Source: Chryseobacterium wanjuense (GTDB lineage: Bacteria > Bacteroidota > Bacteroidia > Flavobacteriales > Weeksellaceae). From it: DNA of 64,000 bases. Position numbers and translations under genes: made by a program. How positions within the stretch are numbered: position 1 is the first letter of the stretch; each line of letters begins with the position of its first letter. Positions 1 through 7,613 of the stretch are shown in pieces. The DNA lies in assembly GCF_900111495.1 (NCBI RefSeq), contig NZ_FOIU01000001.1, forward strand, positions 1,426,001 through 1,490,000, in the 5' to 3' direction. A model generated the notes under the pieces. The model was given only the letters and a program-made list of their open reading frames with translations. It was not told where the DNA came from and ran no database searches.

Positions 1-341
1 GCATTGCTTATGGCTTTTCCGTTTTCTATTACTATTAATTGAGGGCTTTCGTGTCTTACACCAAAATCTTCGGCAATTTTATTGGAGAGAGATCTGTGTG
101 CTAGCAAATCTAAGTAATATAACTCTACTTTTTGATCTAAGTTTTCTATCTCTTTTTCAAAATTTTTCAATACGGTCTTGCTGATGAAGCAGCTGGTCGA
201 ATGTTTAAAGATAGCAATCCTGTTGTGGAAAGAGCTTTCAATGGCTTTTTGAAGATCTTCTTCCGATTCGATCTTTTTCCAGAAAGATTTTTTTTCAGAT
301 TCTTCTCCCTTTCCACTAAATATTTTATCAAAAAAACTCAT
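1..341 (-). CDS. ytxJ: YtxJ/BrxC-like bacillithiol redox protein (partial)
   Basis: Only the first 113 or so codons are present; the 3' end lies beyond base 1. The protein starts MSFFDKIFSGKGEES and carries a thioredoxin-like stretch with the single-cysteine motif FKHSTSCFISK, then VELYYLDLLAHRSLS and a cis-Pro-like segment ESPQLIVI. This matches the YtxJ (BrxC) family, monothiol bacilliredoxins proposed to remove bacillithiol from mixed disulfides in the cytoplasm. Its ATG overlaps the TGA of the upstream DUF1569 gene (ATGA), which points to translational coupling. The family is recognised from the motif around the Cys; a role with bacillithiol is inference. Confidence 0.8.
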   Translation of the reverse strand, partial: MSFFDKIFSGKGEESEKKSFWKKIESEEDLQKAIESSFHNRIAIFKHSTSCFISKTVLKNFEKEIENLDQKVELYYLDLLAHRSLSNKIAEDFGVRHESPQLIVIENGKAISN

Positions 342-799
342 ACATTAAATTGTTTCAGGTGATGATGAAGATGTTTATATTCTAAGAATCCCCAGTCTTT
401 TTCGGTCATTTTTCCGAAAAGAACGTGATGATCAGGCAGTTTTCCTTGTTTGAAAGTGTTGCGGTATTCATCAAGTGTTTTCAGTAGGTTTTCTTTTTCA
501 TCATTAAAATCACATTCAAAATTAACGATAAGTTTTTGAAAAGTAGGCATATTTCTGGGAATTCCGTTATTAAAAATCTGCATTTCTATTTTGGTTATGA
601 TGCCTATTGTCTTAAAAAGAGCATTGACAGGAGGAAGTTCTATTTTCCCCAACGGAATTTGAAGGACATAATTACAATGTCTCATCATTTGGCATACATC
701 CATTTTTCCCCATCTTTTCTGGGAATTTTCAGACAAATTGGAAATTCTTTTCATAATTTCCTCAAAATAAATACTGCTATGAAGACTTTTTTTTACCAA
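338..799 (-). CDS. DUF1569 domain protein (DinB-like)
   Basis: This 153-residue protein resembles DUF1569 proteins, small helical proteins of the DinB-like fold. Features seen are ISNLSENSQKRWGKMDVCQMMRHCNYVL near the N-terminus, with a His that could bind metal, and a C-terminal HLHHHLKQF. No ATG lies near the expected start. A TTG at 799 gives a protein of the usual family length and overlaps the stop codon of the upstream yfiT-like gene, so I chose it; a longer in-frame reading would run back into the neighbour. The 3' end overlaps ytxJ by four bases. The biochemical role is unknown; the neighbours suggest thiol chemistry. Confidence 0.7.
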   Translation of the reverse strand: MVKKSLHSSIYFEEIMKRISNLSENSQKRWGKMDVCQMMRHCNYVLQIPLGKIELPPVNALFKTIGIITKIEMQIFNNGIPRNMPTFQKLIVNFECDFNDEKENLLKTLDEYRNTFKQGKLPDHHVLFGKMTEKDWGFLEYKHLHHHLKQFNV

Positions 800-1329
800 C
801 CTTTTTCTTTCTTCAAATTTTCGATGTGAGCAAAATGATGGTTGCAGTGCCACGCGTACACTGCCAGGTAACTTCTTAGATCATAATCTTTATTTTGTTC
901 AGGGTGATGAAAAGTTCTTTCAAACTGTTTGTTGGTCATGGTTTTCAGCAAGGTAGTCCATCTTTGGTGGGTTCCTTTGATCATTCTCATAGCTGGTTTT
1001 ATCGGCATATTGCGGCTGTCCTGCAGTTCTGCCCATTTTGCTTCATCGTACGGTCTGATGGTAGGATTATCTTCCGTGAGTGCTAATTTGAGTCGGATAA
1101 AGCTGTTGATATGGCTGTCTGCAATATGGTTTACGAGCTGTCTTACCGTCCATCCTCCTTCCCTGTATTGGGTGTCAAGCTGATCGTCGGTGAAATTTTC
1201 GATCAGGTTTTTCAGTCTGCCCGGAAAATCTTTAATCACATTAATATATTCATCAAGTTTGATATCGCAGATATTTTCAGGCTGCTCGAATTGCCCAATA
1301 GGAAATTTCTTATTCTCTAAATTGCTCAT
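793..1329 (-). CDS. yfiT: YfiT/BstA-type DinB-family putative bacillithiol transferase
   Basis: This 178-residue protein has the architecture of YfiT-type metal-dependent DinB proteins. The start reads FPIGQFEQPENI, followed by GWTVRQLVNHIADSHINS (first metal His) and the C-terminal pair in WHCNHHFAHI (second and third His). In Bacillus and Staphylococcus the family includes BstA, which conjugates bacillithiol to electrophiles. It is the first gene of a three-gene minus-strand set with DUF1569 and YtxJ, and the coding ends overlap. The YfiT family call is strong; bacillithiol S-transferase activity is inferred from family and neighbourhood. Confidence 0.85.
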   Translation of the reverse strand: MSNLENKKFPIGQFEQPENICDIKLDEYINVIKDFPGRLKNLIENFTDDQLDTQYREGGWTVRQLVNHIADSHINSFIRLKLALTEDNPTIRPYDEAKWAELQDSRNMPIKPAMRMIKGTHQRWTTLLKTMTNKQFERTFHHPEQNKDYDLRSYLAVYAWHCNHHFAHIENLKKEKGW

Positions 1330-1438
1330 TTTATTAGATTTAAAATTTTATGTTGTCGATTTGTCCGATAATTCGGTTTTGGACAATTTTTTGCGTGTTA
1401 GTTTTTGTAAATTTATCAAAAATTCGAGAAATCTAAAT

Positions 1439-2044
1439 ATGAAAAAAGCGTTAATAATCGTAGATGTACAGAATGATTTTTGTGAAGGCGGCGCATTGGC
1501 AGTTCCGGAAGCAAATGAAGTAATCCCATACATCAATGCTCTGATGGAAGAAAATGAGTACGATCAAATAGTTTTAACACAGGATTGGCATCCTGCAAAT
1601 CATAAAAGTTTTGCCAGCAACAACGGGAAAAATGTTGGAGAAAGTATCATTCTGAACGGCGTTCCGCAGTTTATGTGGCCGGATCACTGTATTCAGGGGA
1701 CTTTCGGGGCAGAGTTTCATAAAGACCTGAACAGGGATAAAGTCACTCATATCATTCAAAAAGGAAAAAATACCGAGATTGACAGCTACAGTGGTTTTCA
1801 GGACAATAATCATTTTATGAAAACGGGATTGGACGATTTCTTGAAATATCACGATATTCAATTATTGGAAATTGTAGGTCTTGCGATGGATTATTGCGTG
1901 AAATTTACCTGTCTTGATGCAGTTGCCAACGGATATATCACATGTCTGCATTTCAACGGAACTCGTGCGGTGAATGTAAAGCCGGATAACGGAAGGGATG
2001 CGATTTATGAAATGATTCAGAAAGGGGTGACTGTTTTGGGGTAA
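1439..2044 (+). CDS. pncA: nicotinamidase/pyrazinamidase
   Basis: A 201-residue isochorismatase-fold hydrolase that deamidates nicotinamide to nicotinate for NAD salvage. Catalytic Asp9 lies in IIVDVQNDF, the metal site is Asp49-His51-His55 in TQDWHPANH, a Lys follows in IIQKGKN (about residue 108), and the nucleophile Cys153 is in AMDYCVK. The open frame extends upstream, but the ATG at 1439 begins exactly where the family starts (MKKALIIVDVQ). The gene is divergent from the yfiT set and is followed by a shared bidirectional terminator. Confidence 0.95.
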   Translation: MKKALIIVDVQNDFCEGGALAVPEANEVIPYINALMEENEYDQIVLTQDWHPANHKSFASNNGKNVGESIILNGVPQFMWPDHCIQGTFGAEFHKDLNRDKVTHIIQKGKNTEIDSYSGFQDNNHFMKTGLDDFLKYHDIQLLEIVGLAMDYCVKFTCLDAVANGYITCLHFNGTRAVNVKPDNGRDAIYEMIQKGVTVLG

Positions 2045-2078
2045 TTTTTTAATTATAAATAAAGACTTTTCATATATT

Positions 2079-2160
2079 AAGGCTTCGAGAGCCTCAGCCT
2101 GACACTGGATAAAACTTACGGATAGTATTAGCGTTGTCAGGCTGAGGCTCTCGAAGCCTT
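2079..2160. repeat. 26-30-26 inverted-repeat element
   Basis: Two perfectly complementary 26-base arms (2079-2104 and 2135-2160) flank a 30-base loop. The arm begins AAGGCTTCGAGAGCCTC. Another element with the same 26-30-26 geometry lies at 63466-63547, and a related one at 59551-59647, so this is a member of a dispersed family rather than a terminator. A half copy of a second family (...CCAGAATGACA) follows at about 2173-2205. Confidence 0.85.
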
Positions 2161-2214
2161 TAAATTTAAATAATAGTTTCTTCTTCGCCAGAATGACACA
2201 CTCAGAAAATACAT

Positions 2215-2246
2215 AAAAAAGACGTTGAAAAAAATCAACGTCTTTT
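2215..2246. terminator. bidirectional terminator between pncA and the pseudouridine synthase
   Basis: The stem is AAAAAGACGTTGA pairing with TCAACGTCTTTTT across a six-A loop, with T-runs on both strands. It serves the two convergent genes. Confidence 0.85.
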
Positions 2247-2264
2247 ATTTTTTAGCTTAAAAAA

Positions 2265-2299
2265 ACTCTAAAATCCCGAAACACGAATCCCGAAACCCC
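2265..2299. repeat. 7-nt-periodic degenerate tract
   Basis: Five consecutive heptads in one register, alternating forms such as AATCCCG and AAACACG. The tract ends just before the stop codon of the pseudouridine synthase. It belongs to the heptad family described in the findings. Confidence 0.7.
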
Positions 2300-2300
2300 A

Positions 2301-3479
2301 CTAAAGCATTTTAAGATTATTCACTTCCAGTTCTGTAAGGATTCTCCAGTGTCCTCTCTTTATGTTTTTCTTCGTCAATCCTGCAAACATGACACGATCA
2401 AGAGCTTCCACTTCATATCCTAATCTTTGGAAAATTCTTCTGATCACGCGGTTCCAGCCAATGTGGATCTCAATTCCGATCTCATTTTTCGGTTTTCCTT
2501 CAATGAACGAAATCTGATCTACAACAGCCACTCCTTCATCCAGACGAATTCCTTCGGCAATTAACTTCATATCTTCATGAGTTAGTTTTTTATCCAAAGT
2601 CACATGATAAATTTTTCTTGCATCAAAAGATGGATGCGTAAGTTTTTTTGTCATGTGTCCGTCGTTCGTAAGAAGAATAACCCCAGTCGTAGAACGATCC
2701 AGCCTTCCTACAGGAAACAAACGGTAAGGTGAAGCATTGGCTACAAGATCCATTACTGTTTTTCTGGCTTTGTCGTCTTTTGTAGTAGAAATATAACCTT
2801 TTGGCTTATTTAAAAGAACATACACAGGCTTTTCGGGAGTAATGTTTTGTCCGTCAAATACTACTTTATCCGTTTTTTCTACCTGATAACCCATTTCCGT
2901 AACGACTTTTCCGTTTACTTCTACCAGTCCCTGAACAATCAGGTCATCAGCTTCTCTCCTGCTACAGATCCCTGAATTGGCGATGTATTTGTTGAGACGG
3001 ATGGTATCTTTGTGGATATCCTTGTCAATCTTGTTGAATTTTCTTTTCTGTACGAAAGATTTTGCTCTGTCCTGTCTTTCTTCTCCAGCCGCAGCAGGTC
3101 TTCTCCCGTATTTCAGGCTGCCTCTTTCATACTTATCTCTGCTGTCGAAGCTTTTGCCGCCTCTTTTTGGAGCCGATTTCCCGAATGGCTTTCTTTCTTC
3201 ACTATTATTCGTGATATAAGGCTTTCTCTCAGATTTAGAATGTTGATCGTCGTCTTGTCTGTCAAAACTTCTTTCCGTTTTTTTGAAAGGCTTTTGTCCA
3301 AACTTTGTATTGGATCCTCTGTGTTCAGAATTTCTTTCGCCTGCTTTAGGGAAAGATTTCTTGAAAGGTTTTGATTCTGAAGAATTTCCAGAACTGGAAG
3401 CACGAGAATTGCCAGAATTTTTCTTAGTTGAAATTCTTGGTCTCTTTGGTCTTTCTGAATTATTGTTATCTCTGCTCAT
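2301..3479 (-). CDS. RsuA/RluB-family pseudouridine synthase with long basic N-terminal tail
   Basis: A 392-residue protein. Residues 1 to about 160 are low-complexity Arg/Lys/Ser/Gly sequence, probably disordered and RNA binding. An S4 RNA-binding domain follows (RLNKYIANSGICSRREADDLI), then the RsuA/RluB-type catalytic domain with the conserved Asp in GRLDRSTTGVILLTNDG and the late motif GWNRVIRRIFQRLGYEV. It would isomerise one uridine in rRNA; whether its target matches RluB or RluE/F cannot be read from sequence. The Bacteroidetes proteins typically carry such tails. It shares a divergent promoter region with aroB. Confidence 0.9.
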   Translation of the reverse strand: MSRDNNNSERPKRPRISTKKNSGNSRASSSGNSSESKPFKKSFPKAGERNSEHRGSNTKFGQKPFKKTERSFDRQDDDQHSKSERKPYITNNSEERKPFGKSAPKRGGKSFDSRDKYERGSLKYGRRPAAAGEERQDRAKSFVQKRKFNKIDKDIHKDTIRLNKYIANSGICSRREADDLIVQGLVEVNGKVVTEMGYQVEKTDKVVFDGQNITPEKPVYVLLNKPKGYISTTKDDKARKTVMDLVANASPYRLFPVGRLDRSTTGVILLTNDGHMTKKLTHPSFDARKIYHVTLDKKLTHEDMKLIAEGIRLDEGVAVVDQISFIEGKPKNEIGIEIHIGWNRVIRRIFQRLGYEVEALDRVMFAGLTKKNIKRGHWRILTELEVNNLKML

Positions 3480-3493
3480 TCTAAAAATTTCTG

Positions 3494-3501
3494 CAAAGAT
3501 A
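3494..3501 (-). promoter_or_regulatory. -7 element of the pseudouridine synthase gene
   Basis: On the minus strand TATCTTTG matches the Bacteroidetes -7 consensus TAnnTTTG, 14 bases upstream of the start codon. Confidence 0.6.
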
Positions 3502-3535
3502 GTATATTTAATAACGAGTTAAAAATTAAGAATCA

Positions 3536-3543
3536 TAACTTTG
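3536..3543 (+). promoter_or_regulatory. -7 element of aroB
   Basis: TAACTTTG matches TAnnTTTG. It overlaps the TTG at 3541 that could otherwise be read as a start, so transcription should begin near 3550 and translation at the ATG at 3583. Confidence 0.65.
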
Positions 3544-3582
3544 CAAGATAGTATTACAATTAACTTTACAGAAAATCTGAAA

Positions 3583-4629
3583 ATGATAACAATAGTAGAC
3601 GATAATTTTTCTCAATTAAATGACTTTTTACACGAAAAATCTTTCAGCAAAATCTTTATTTTGGTTGATGAAAATACGCATGAATATTGTCTTCCTACCC
3701 TGTTGGGAAATATGCAGACGGATCTTGGATTTGAAATTCTTGAAGTGGAAGCCGGCGAGGAAATGAAAAATATTCAGACGGTGAATCAGTTGTGGGAAAT
3801 CCTTACGGAAATGCAGGCGGACAGAAAAGCGTTAATGATCAATCTTGGAGGCGGCGTGATCACAGATATGGGCGGTTTTGTGGCTTCTACCTATAAAAGA
3901 GGCATATCTTTCATCAATATCCCGACTACCCTATTATCGATGTGCGACGCATCAATAGGCGGAAAAACAGGAATTGACCTTATGAATTATAAAAATATGA
4001 TAGGAACTTTCACTTTTCCGGAACATATTTTTGTGTATCCTAAATTTTTAGAAACATTACCTTTTAAAGAATTAAGAAGTGGTTTTGCAGAAATGCTGAA
4101 ACATGGCTTAATTGCCGATAAAGCTCATTGGGAAAGCCTTACGCAGATTCACAAGCTTGATATAGACGGAGTGATTCCGCATATCCAGACTTCGATGGAT
4201 ATTAAGCAAAATGTGGTTGAGGAAGATTTTCACGAAAAAAATATCAGAAAAACTTTGAATTTCGGGCATACAATAGGTCATGCGATTGAAAGTTTATATT
4301 TAAGTCAGGGAAATCCGATTCTTCATGGGGAAGCTGTGGCGATGGGAATGATTTCAGAGGCGTATCTTGCGTATCTGGAAGGCTTAATTTCGGAAGAAGA
4401 TTCAACATTAATTATCGAAAACATTCAGAAATACTATCCTTACTTGGATATAAGTGATTTTAAAGATGAAGATATATTTGATTTATTATTAAATGATAAA
4501 AAGAATGTAGACAGTAACATCAACTTTTCCCTGCTTTCAGGAATCGGTTCGTGTGCATTTGATCATAAGTGCAGCAAAAAAAACATCACGGCTTCGCTTA
4601 AGTTTTATAGAGAATTGAATGATGCTTGA
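3583..4629 (+). CDS. aroB: 3-dehydroquinate synthase
   Basis: 348 residues. Second step of the shikimate pathway: DAHP to 3-dehydroquinate, using NAD and a divalent metal. Seen are the NAD-binding glycine run NLGGGVITDMGGFVAS, the substrate region TTLLSMCDASIGGKTGID, and the metal-binding HGLIAD, HTIGHAIE and HGEAVAMGM histidines. I begin at the ATG at 3583 (MITIVDDNFS) because the upstream in-frame TTG falls inside the promoter. It is monocistronic; nothing else of the pathway is nearby. Confidence 0.95.
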   Translation: MITIVDDNFSQLNDFLHEKSFSKIFILVDENTHEYCLPTLLGNMQTDLGFEILEVEAGEEMKNIQTVNQLWEILTEMQADRKALMINLGGGVITDMGGFVASTYKRGISFINIPTTLLSMCDASIGGKTGIDLMNYKNMIGTFTFPEHIFVYPKFLETLPFKELRSGFAEMLKHGLIADKAHWESLTQIHKLDIDGVIPHIQTSMDIKQNVVEEDFHEKNIRKTLNFGHTIGHAIESLYLSQGNPILHGEAVAMGMISEAYLAYLEGLISEEDSTLIIENIQKYYPYLDISDFKDEDIFDLLLNDKKNVDSNINFSLLSGIGSCAFDHKCSKKNITASLKFYRELNDA

Positions 4630-4808
4630 TTGAAATTATCCTATTTTCTGACAAATTTTGATTAAATTTTAAATAAAAAATATAATTTAGACTTTTTATA
4701 AACAAATGTTTAATTAACTTTTATAATATTGATTAATAGTAAGTTAATTATCAAAACTATTAGCTCAAACGCCTGTTTTTAAGTTTATTTTCAACCTTAA
4801 TTTTAATT

Positions 4809-4824
4809 TTGGCAAACATTTTGA
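4809..4824 (+). promoter_or_regulatory. sigma-54-like -24/-12 promoter of the first barrel gene
   Basis: TTGGCAAACATTTTGA has GG and the downstream G eleven bases apart, the sigma-54 spacing. Three more examples precede the three paralogous genes. The predicted start site is near 4836. The rest of 4630-4901 is AT-rich with no gene seen. Confidence 0.55.
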
Positions 4825-4901
4825 AAGATACTCTCCGTCAAATGAAAAACTGACAAGTAGTAAAATTTAAAATTAGGAAATAGTAATTAAAAATTTAAGT
4901 T

Positions 4902-5561
4902 ATGAAAAAGTTAATCTTAGGAATAGCAGTAGCTGCAAGTTCATTAGCATTTGCTCAGGAAACGACGACAACAACAGCTTCATCTTCTAGCCCGGTAAGA
5001 TTCGGTATCAAAGGGGGAATGAACGTTTCTTCACTTTCAAATGATGCGGGACTGGATGATTCGAAGTCTAAAATCGGTTTCAACGGAGGGGTGTTTGCTA
5101 ATATTCCGGTAGCAAGTTCATTCAGTATTCAGCCGGAGGTTTTGTACAATAACCTTGGTTCGAAAGTTACCCTTACAGACGTAAACATCGGAGGAAACAA
5201 TTATACAGCAGAATACGCAAGACATTTAGATTATATTTCAGTGCCATTGATGTTCCAATATAATTTTGTTCCTAACTTCTATCTAGAAGCAGGTCCGGAG
5301 TTCAGTTTCATGATTGATGCTAGAGATAAGTATAAAAATACTAAAAACGGAAGTACGACAGGAGCAGAATCATACAGCTTAAACAAAGATGATTTCAACA
5401 AATTCAACCTTGGGATTGGTATTGGTGCAGGATATTATTTTACGGATAATATTGGTTTAACGGCGAGATATGTTGCAGGAACAACTGATATTTACAAAAA
5501 TAACAATGGAGATGCTGTAAGAAACAATAACTTCCAGGTAGGTTTAGCATTCAAATTTTAA
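4902..5561 (+). CDS. outer-membrane beta-barrel protein, array copy 1
   Basis: 219 residues with a signal peptide (MKKLILGIAVAASSLAFA) and an eight-strand OmpA/PorT-like barrel typical of the Bacteroidetes family OMP_b-brl_2. Landmarks shared with the next three genes are RFGIKGGMNVSS, FSIQPEVLYNNLGSK, YISVPLMFQYNF, YLEAGPEFSFM, GIGAGYYFTDNIGLTARYVAG and the terminal aromatic strand NNNFQVGLAFKF, the BAM signal. The function is unknown; such small barrels are structural or bind surface ligands. It has its own promoter and terminator, so it is transcribed alone. Confidence 0.85.
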   Translation: MKKLILGIAVAASSLAFAQETTTTTASSSSPVRFGIKGGMNVSSLSNDAGLDDSKSKIGFNGGVFANIPVASSFSIQPEVLYNNLGSKVTLTDVNIGGNNYTAEYARHLDYISVPLMFQYNFVPNFYLEAGPEFSFMIDARDKYKNTKNGSTTGAESYSLNKDDFNKFNLGIGIGAGYYFTDNIGLTARYVAGTTDIYKNNNGDAVRNNNFQVGLAFKF

Positions 5562-5604
5562 ATAATTAAGTAGTTTTATTTAGAACAAACAGATTTCAAT
5601 ACGG

Positions 5605-5640
5605 GTCGGACTTTTATAAGTCCGACTTTTTTTTATTTTT
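5605..5640 (+). terminator. terminator of barrel copy 1
   Basis: GTCGGACTT pairs with AAGTCCGAC, followed by a run of eight T. Confidence 0.9.
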
Positions 5641-5792
5641 TAACAAAAAAAATATTTTACGTTAAAAATAGCGAATGGATAAGCAGATTTTATGAGATAT
5701 TAAAATATGAATTAAAATAAATGTAAAGGAAAGGAATAGCTTGTTTAAATAATTTTCAAGGGTAAAAATGCGGTTTGGTTTTGTTTTCTTAT

Positions 5793-5808
5793 TTGGCAAA
5801 CAATTTGT
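5793..5808 (+). promoter_or_regulatory. sigma-54-like promoter of barrel copy 2
   Basis: TTGGCAAACAATTTGT, with the same GG-to-G distance of 11. Predicted start near 5820 gives a leader of about 38 bases. Confidence 0.55.
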
Positions 5809-5857
5809 CTGGCCTTAGCGTCAAACAAAAATACAACTGACAAAAAACAATTAAATT

Positions 5858-6535
5858 ATGAAAAAATTATTTTTAGGATTGGCACTTGTTGCTGCTTCAT
5901 TTACATTTGCACAGAAAAAAGGAACTTCACCTATAAGCTACGGTTTGAAAGCCGGAATGAACGTATCTTCATTTTCAAAGGATAGCGGATCGGATGTTCA
6001 GGAATCAAAAGTTGGATTCTATGCAGGTGGTTTTGCAAACATTCCATTAAGTGCACAATTCAGCGTACAGCCGGAGTTATTGTATAGCGGATTAGGAGCG
6101 AAGAAAGTAGAGACATTCTCAGGACAATCTCAAAATACTACATTTAATAGTACAAGAAAATCAACGGCATCTCTTGACTATCTTACCGTACCGGTAATGT
6201 TTCAATATAATGCAACACCAAAATTATATTTAGAAGCGGGACCTGAGTTTGGATTCATGTTGAGCGCAAAAGAAAAAGTATCAACTACAATGGTTGCTAT
6301 GACTGGAAACTCTTCTTCTACTACCACGACAGAAACTTCAGGTAAAATTGACAAAAAAGACTTAAAAACTTTCAATTTCGGTCTTGGTCTTGGAGCAGGG
6401 TATTATTTTACTCCAAACATTGGGGTTACTTTAAGATATGTTGCCGGTCTTACGGATGTTGTCAAAAACAGACCTAGTGGTTCTGATGCTGTGAAAAATA
6501 ACGTATTGCAAGTAGGAGTAGCTTATAAATTTTAA
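5858..6535 (+). CDS. outer-membrane beta-barrel protein, array copy 2
   Basis: 225 residues, same family as copy 1: signal peptide MKKLFLGLALVAASFTFA, then YGLKAGMNVSSFS, FSVQPELLYSGLGAKK, YLTVPVMFQYNA, YLEAGPEFGFML, GAGYYFTPNIGVTLRYVAGLTD, and terminal LQVGVAYKF. The strand-connecting loops, for example the Ser/Thr-rich loop near residue 150, differ most from the neighbours, as expected for surface-exposed loops after duplication. Product function is unknown. Confidence 0.85.
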   Translation: MKKLFLGLALVAASFTFAQKKGTSPISYGLKAGMNVSSFSKDSGSDVQESKVGFYAGGFANIPLSAQFSVQPELLYSGLGAKKVETFSGQSQNTTFNSTRKSTASLDYLTVPVMFQYNATPKLYLEAGPEFGFMLSAKEKVSTTMVAMTGNSSSTTTTETSGKIDKKDLKTFNFGLGLGAGYYFTPNIGVTLRYVAGLTDVVKNRPSGSDAVKNNVLQVGVAYKF

Positions 6536-6559
6536 TCCTAATCGGCTATTTACTTTATG

Positions 6560-6598
6560 AAGTCAGGTTTATTTATAGACCTGACTTATTTTTTTACT
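6560..6598 (+). terminator. terminator of barrel copy 2
   Basis: AAGTCAGGT pairs with ACCTGACTT, followed by a T-rich stretch. Confidence 0.85.
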
Positions 6599-6622
6599 TA
6601 TTTTTTAATCTTTTAATAAAAA

Positions 6623-6638
6623 TTGGCAAGAATTTTGT
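6623..6638 (+). promoter_or_regulatory. sigma-54-like promoter of barrel copy 3
   Basis: TTGGCAAGAATTTTGT, with the same spacing as the other three. Predicted start near 6650. Confidence 0.55.
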
Positions 6639-6691
6639 ACTATGGAGGTTGAAATTTTATAAATTATTAATTAAATTTAAAACTATTGACT

Positions 6692-7276
6692 ATGAAAAAA
6701 TTATTCTTAGGATTCGCAATCGCCTTAAGTTCACTGACTTTCGCTCAGGAAAATGCAAAAACTTCTTCACCTTCTTCGCCGGTAAGATTCGGTGTGAAAG
6801 CTGGTCTTAATATCTCTTCTATTAATGAAGATGGCTTTAAAGCTAAAGCTGGAATTTACGGAGGTGTATTTGCCAATATTCCTGTTGCAAGTTCTTTCAG
6901 CGTTCAGCCGGAAGTTTTGTATAACGGAATGGGAGCAAAAGCAGAAAGTAATTCTGATGTGAAATTAAATCTTGATTATATTTCAGTTCCTGTAATGTTC
7001 CAGTACAATGTTCTTCCAGAATTGTATCTTGAAGCAGGGCCTCAGTTCAGTTTTGCTATTAACAGAAAGATAAAAGGTAACGGTGGTTCTTTAGACGTTA
7101 ATGATTCAATCAAAGGATTTGATTTAGGTATCGGCTTAGGTGCAGGATACTACATCGTAGACGGATTCGGTGTTACGGCAAGATTTGTAGCCGGAGTTAC
7201 AGATATCGCTGAAGACAATCCTGGTGATGCTGTAAGAAACAGCGTATTCCAGGTAGGAGTTGCTTACAAGTTTTAA
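6692..7276 (+). CDS. outer-membrane beta-barrel protein, array copy 3
   Basis: 194 residues, the shortest of the four. The ATG at 6692 gives MKKLFLGFAIALSSLTFAQ, a signal peptide aligned with the paralogues; an in-frame ATG two codons upstream is less likely. Shared landmarks are RFGVKAGLNISS, FSVQPEVLYNGMGAK, YISVPVMFQYNV, YLEAGPQFSF, GLGAGYYIVDGFGVTARFVAG and FQVGVAYKF. Loops are shortened compared with copies 2 and 4. No specific function can be assigned. Confidence 0.85.
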   Translation: MKKLFLGFAIALSSLTFAQENAKTSSPSSPVRFGVKAGLNISSINEDGFKAKAGIYGGVFANIPVASSFSVQPEVLYNGMGAKAESNSDVKLNLDYISVPVMFQYNVLPELYLEAGPQFSFAINRKIKGNGGSLDVNDSIKGFDLGIGLGAGYYIVDGFGVTARFVAGVTDIAEDNPGDAVRNSVFQVGVAYKF

Positions 7277-7294
7277 ACAATTTTGATTCAATAG

Positions 7295-7339
7295 AAAAGG
7301 TCAGGTTTTATTCGTAAAGCCTGACCTTTTCATTTTTTT
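7295..7339 (+). terminator. terminator of barrel copy 3
   Basis: AAAAGGTCAGG pairs with CCTGACCTTTT, followed by a T-run. The remainder of 7340-7530 is very AT-rich and shows no gene. Confidence 0.85.
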
Positions 7340-7530
7340 GGTGTTTTTAAGAATAAGAAGAAAAAAAATAATAAAAAATTTAAGTATTTTATTTTTAACA
7401 TAATTTAATTTAAAAAAGAAATCAGAAGTTTTAGTTTTAAAATATTTTTTTGAAATATAATGGTTTTTTATGTAAAATATTAACCAAGTAGGAACTTGTA
7501 AATCCTTTAAATACAGGTGGTTTATAATTT

Positions 7531-7546
7531 TTGGCAAAGTATTTGC
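7531..7546 (+). promoter_or_regulatory. sigma-54-like promoter of barrel copy 4
   Basis: TTGGCAAAGTATTTGC is the best match of the four, with both the GG of the -24 and the GC of the -12 element at correct spacing. Predicted start near 7558. Confidence 0.6.
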
Positions 7547-7613
7547 GAAGTACTCCAAGTCTAAATGAAAGTTTAGATTTAAAAAGTAAATAGGAAATAA
7601 AAAAAACAAGATT

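Noticed and set aside
1190..1438. Upstream extension of pncA
   Set aside because: It overlaps the yfiT-like gene on the other strand and precedes the conserved enzyme start.
3541..3582. TTG start for aroB
   Set aside because: The TTG is part of the -7 promoter element; the ATG at 3583 matches the protein start.
7301..7609. 102-residue minus-strand frame in the spacer before barrel copy 4
   Set aside because: It runs across a terminator and a sigma-54-like promoter in very AT-rich DNA; composition (Phe, Lys, Asn, Ile) is what such DNA gives by chance.
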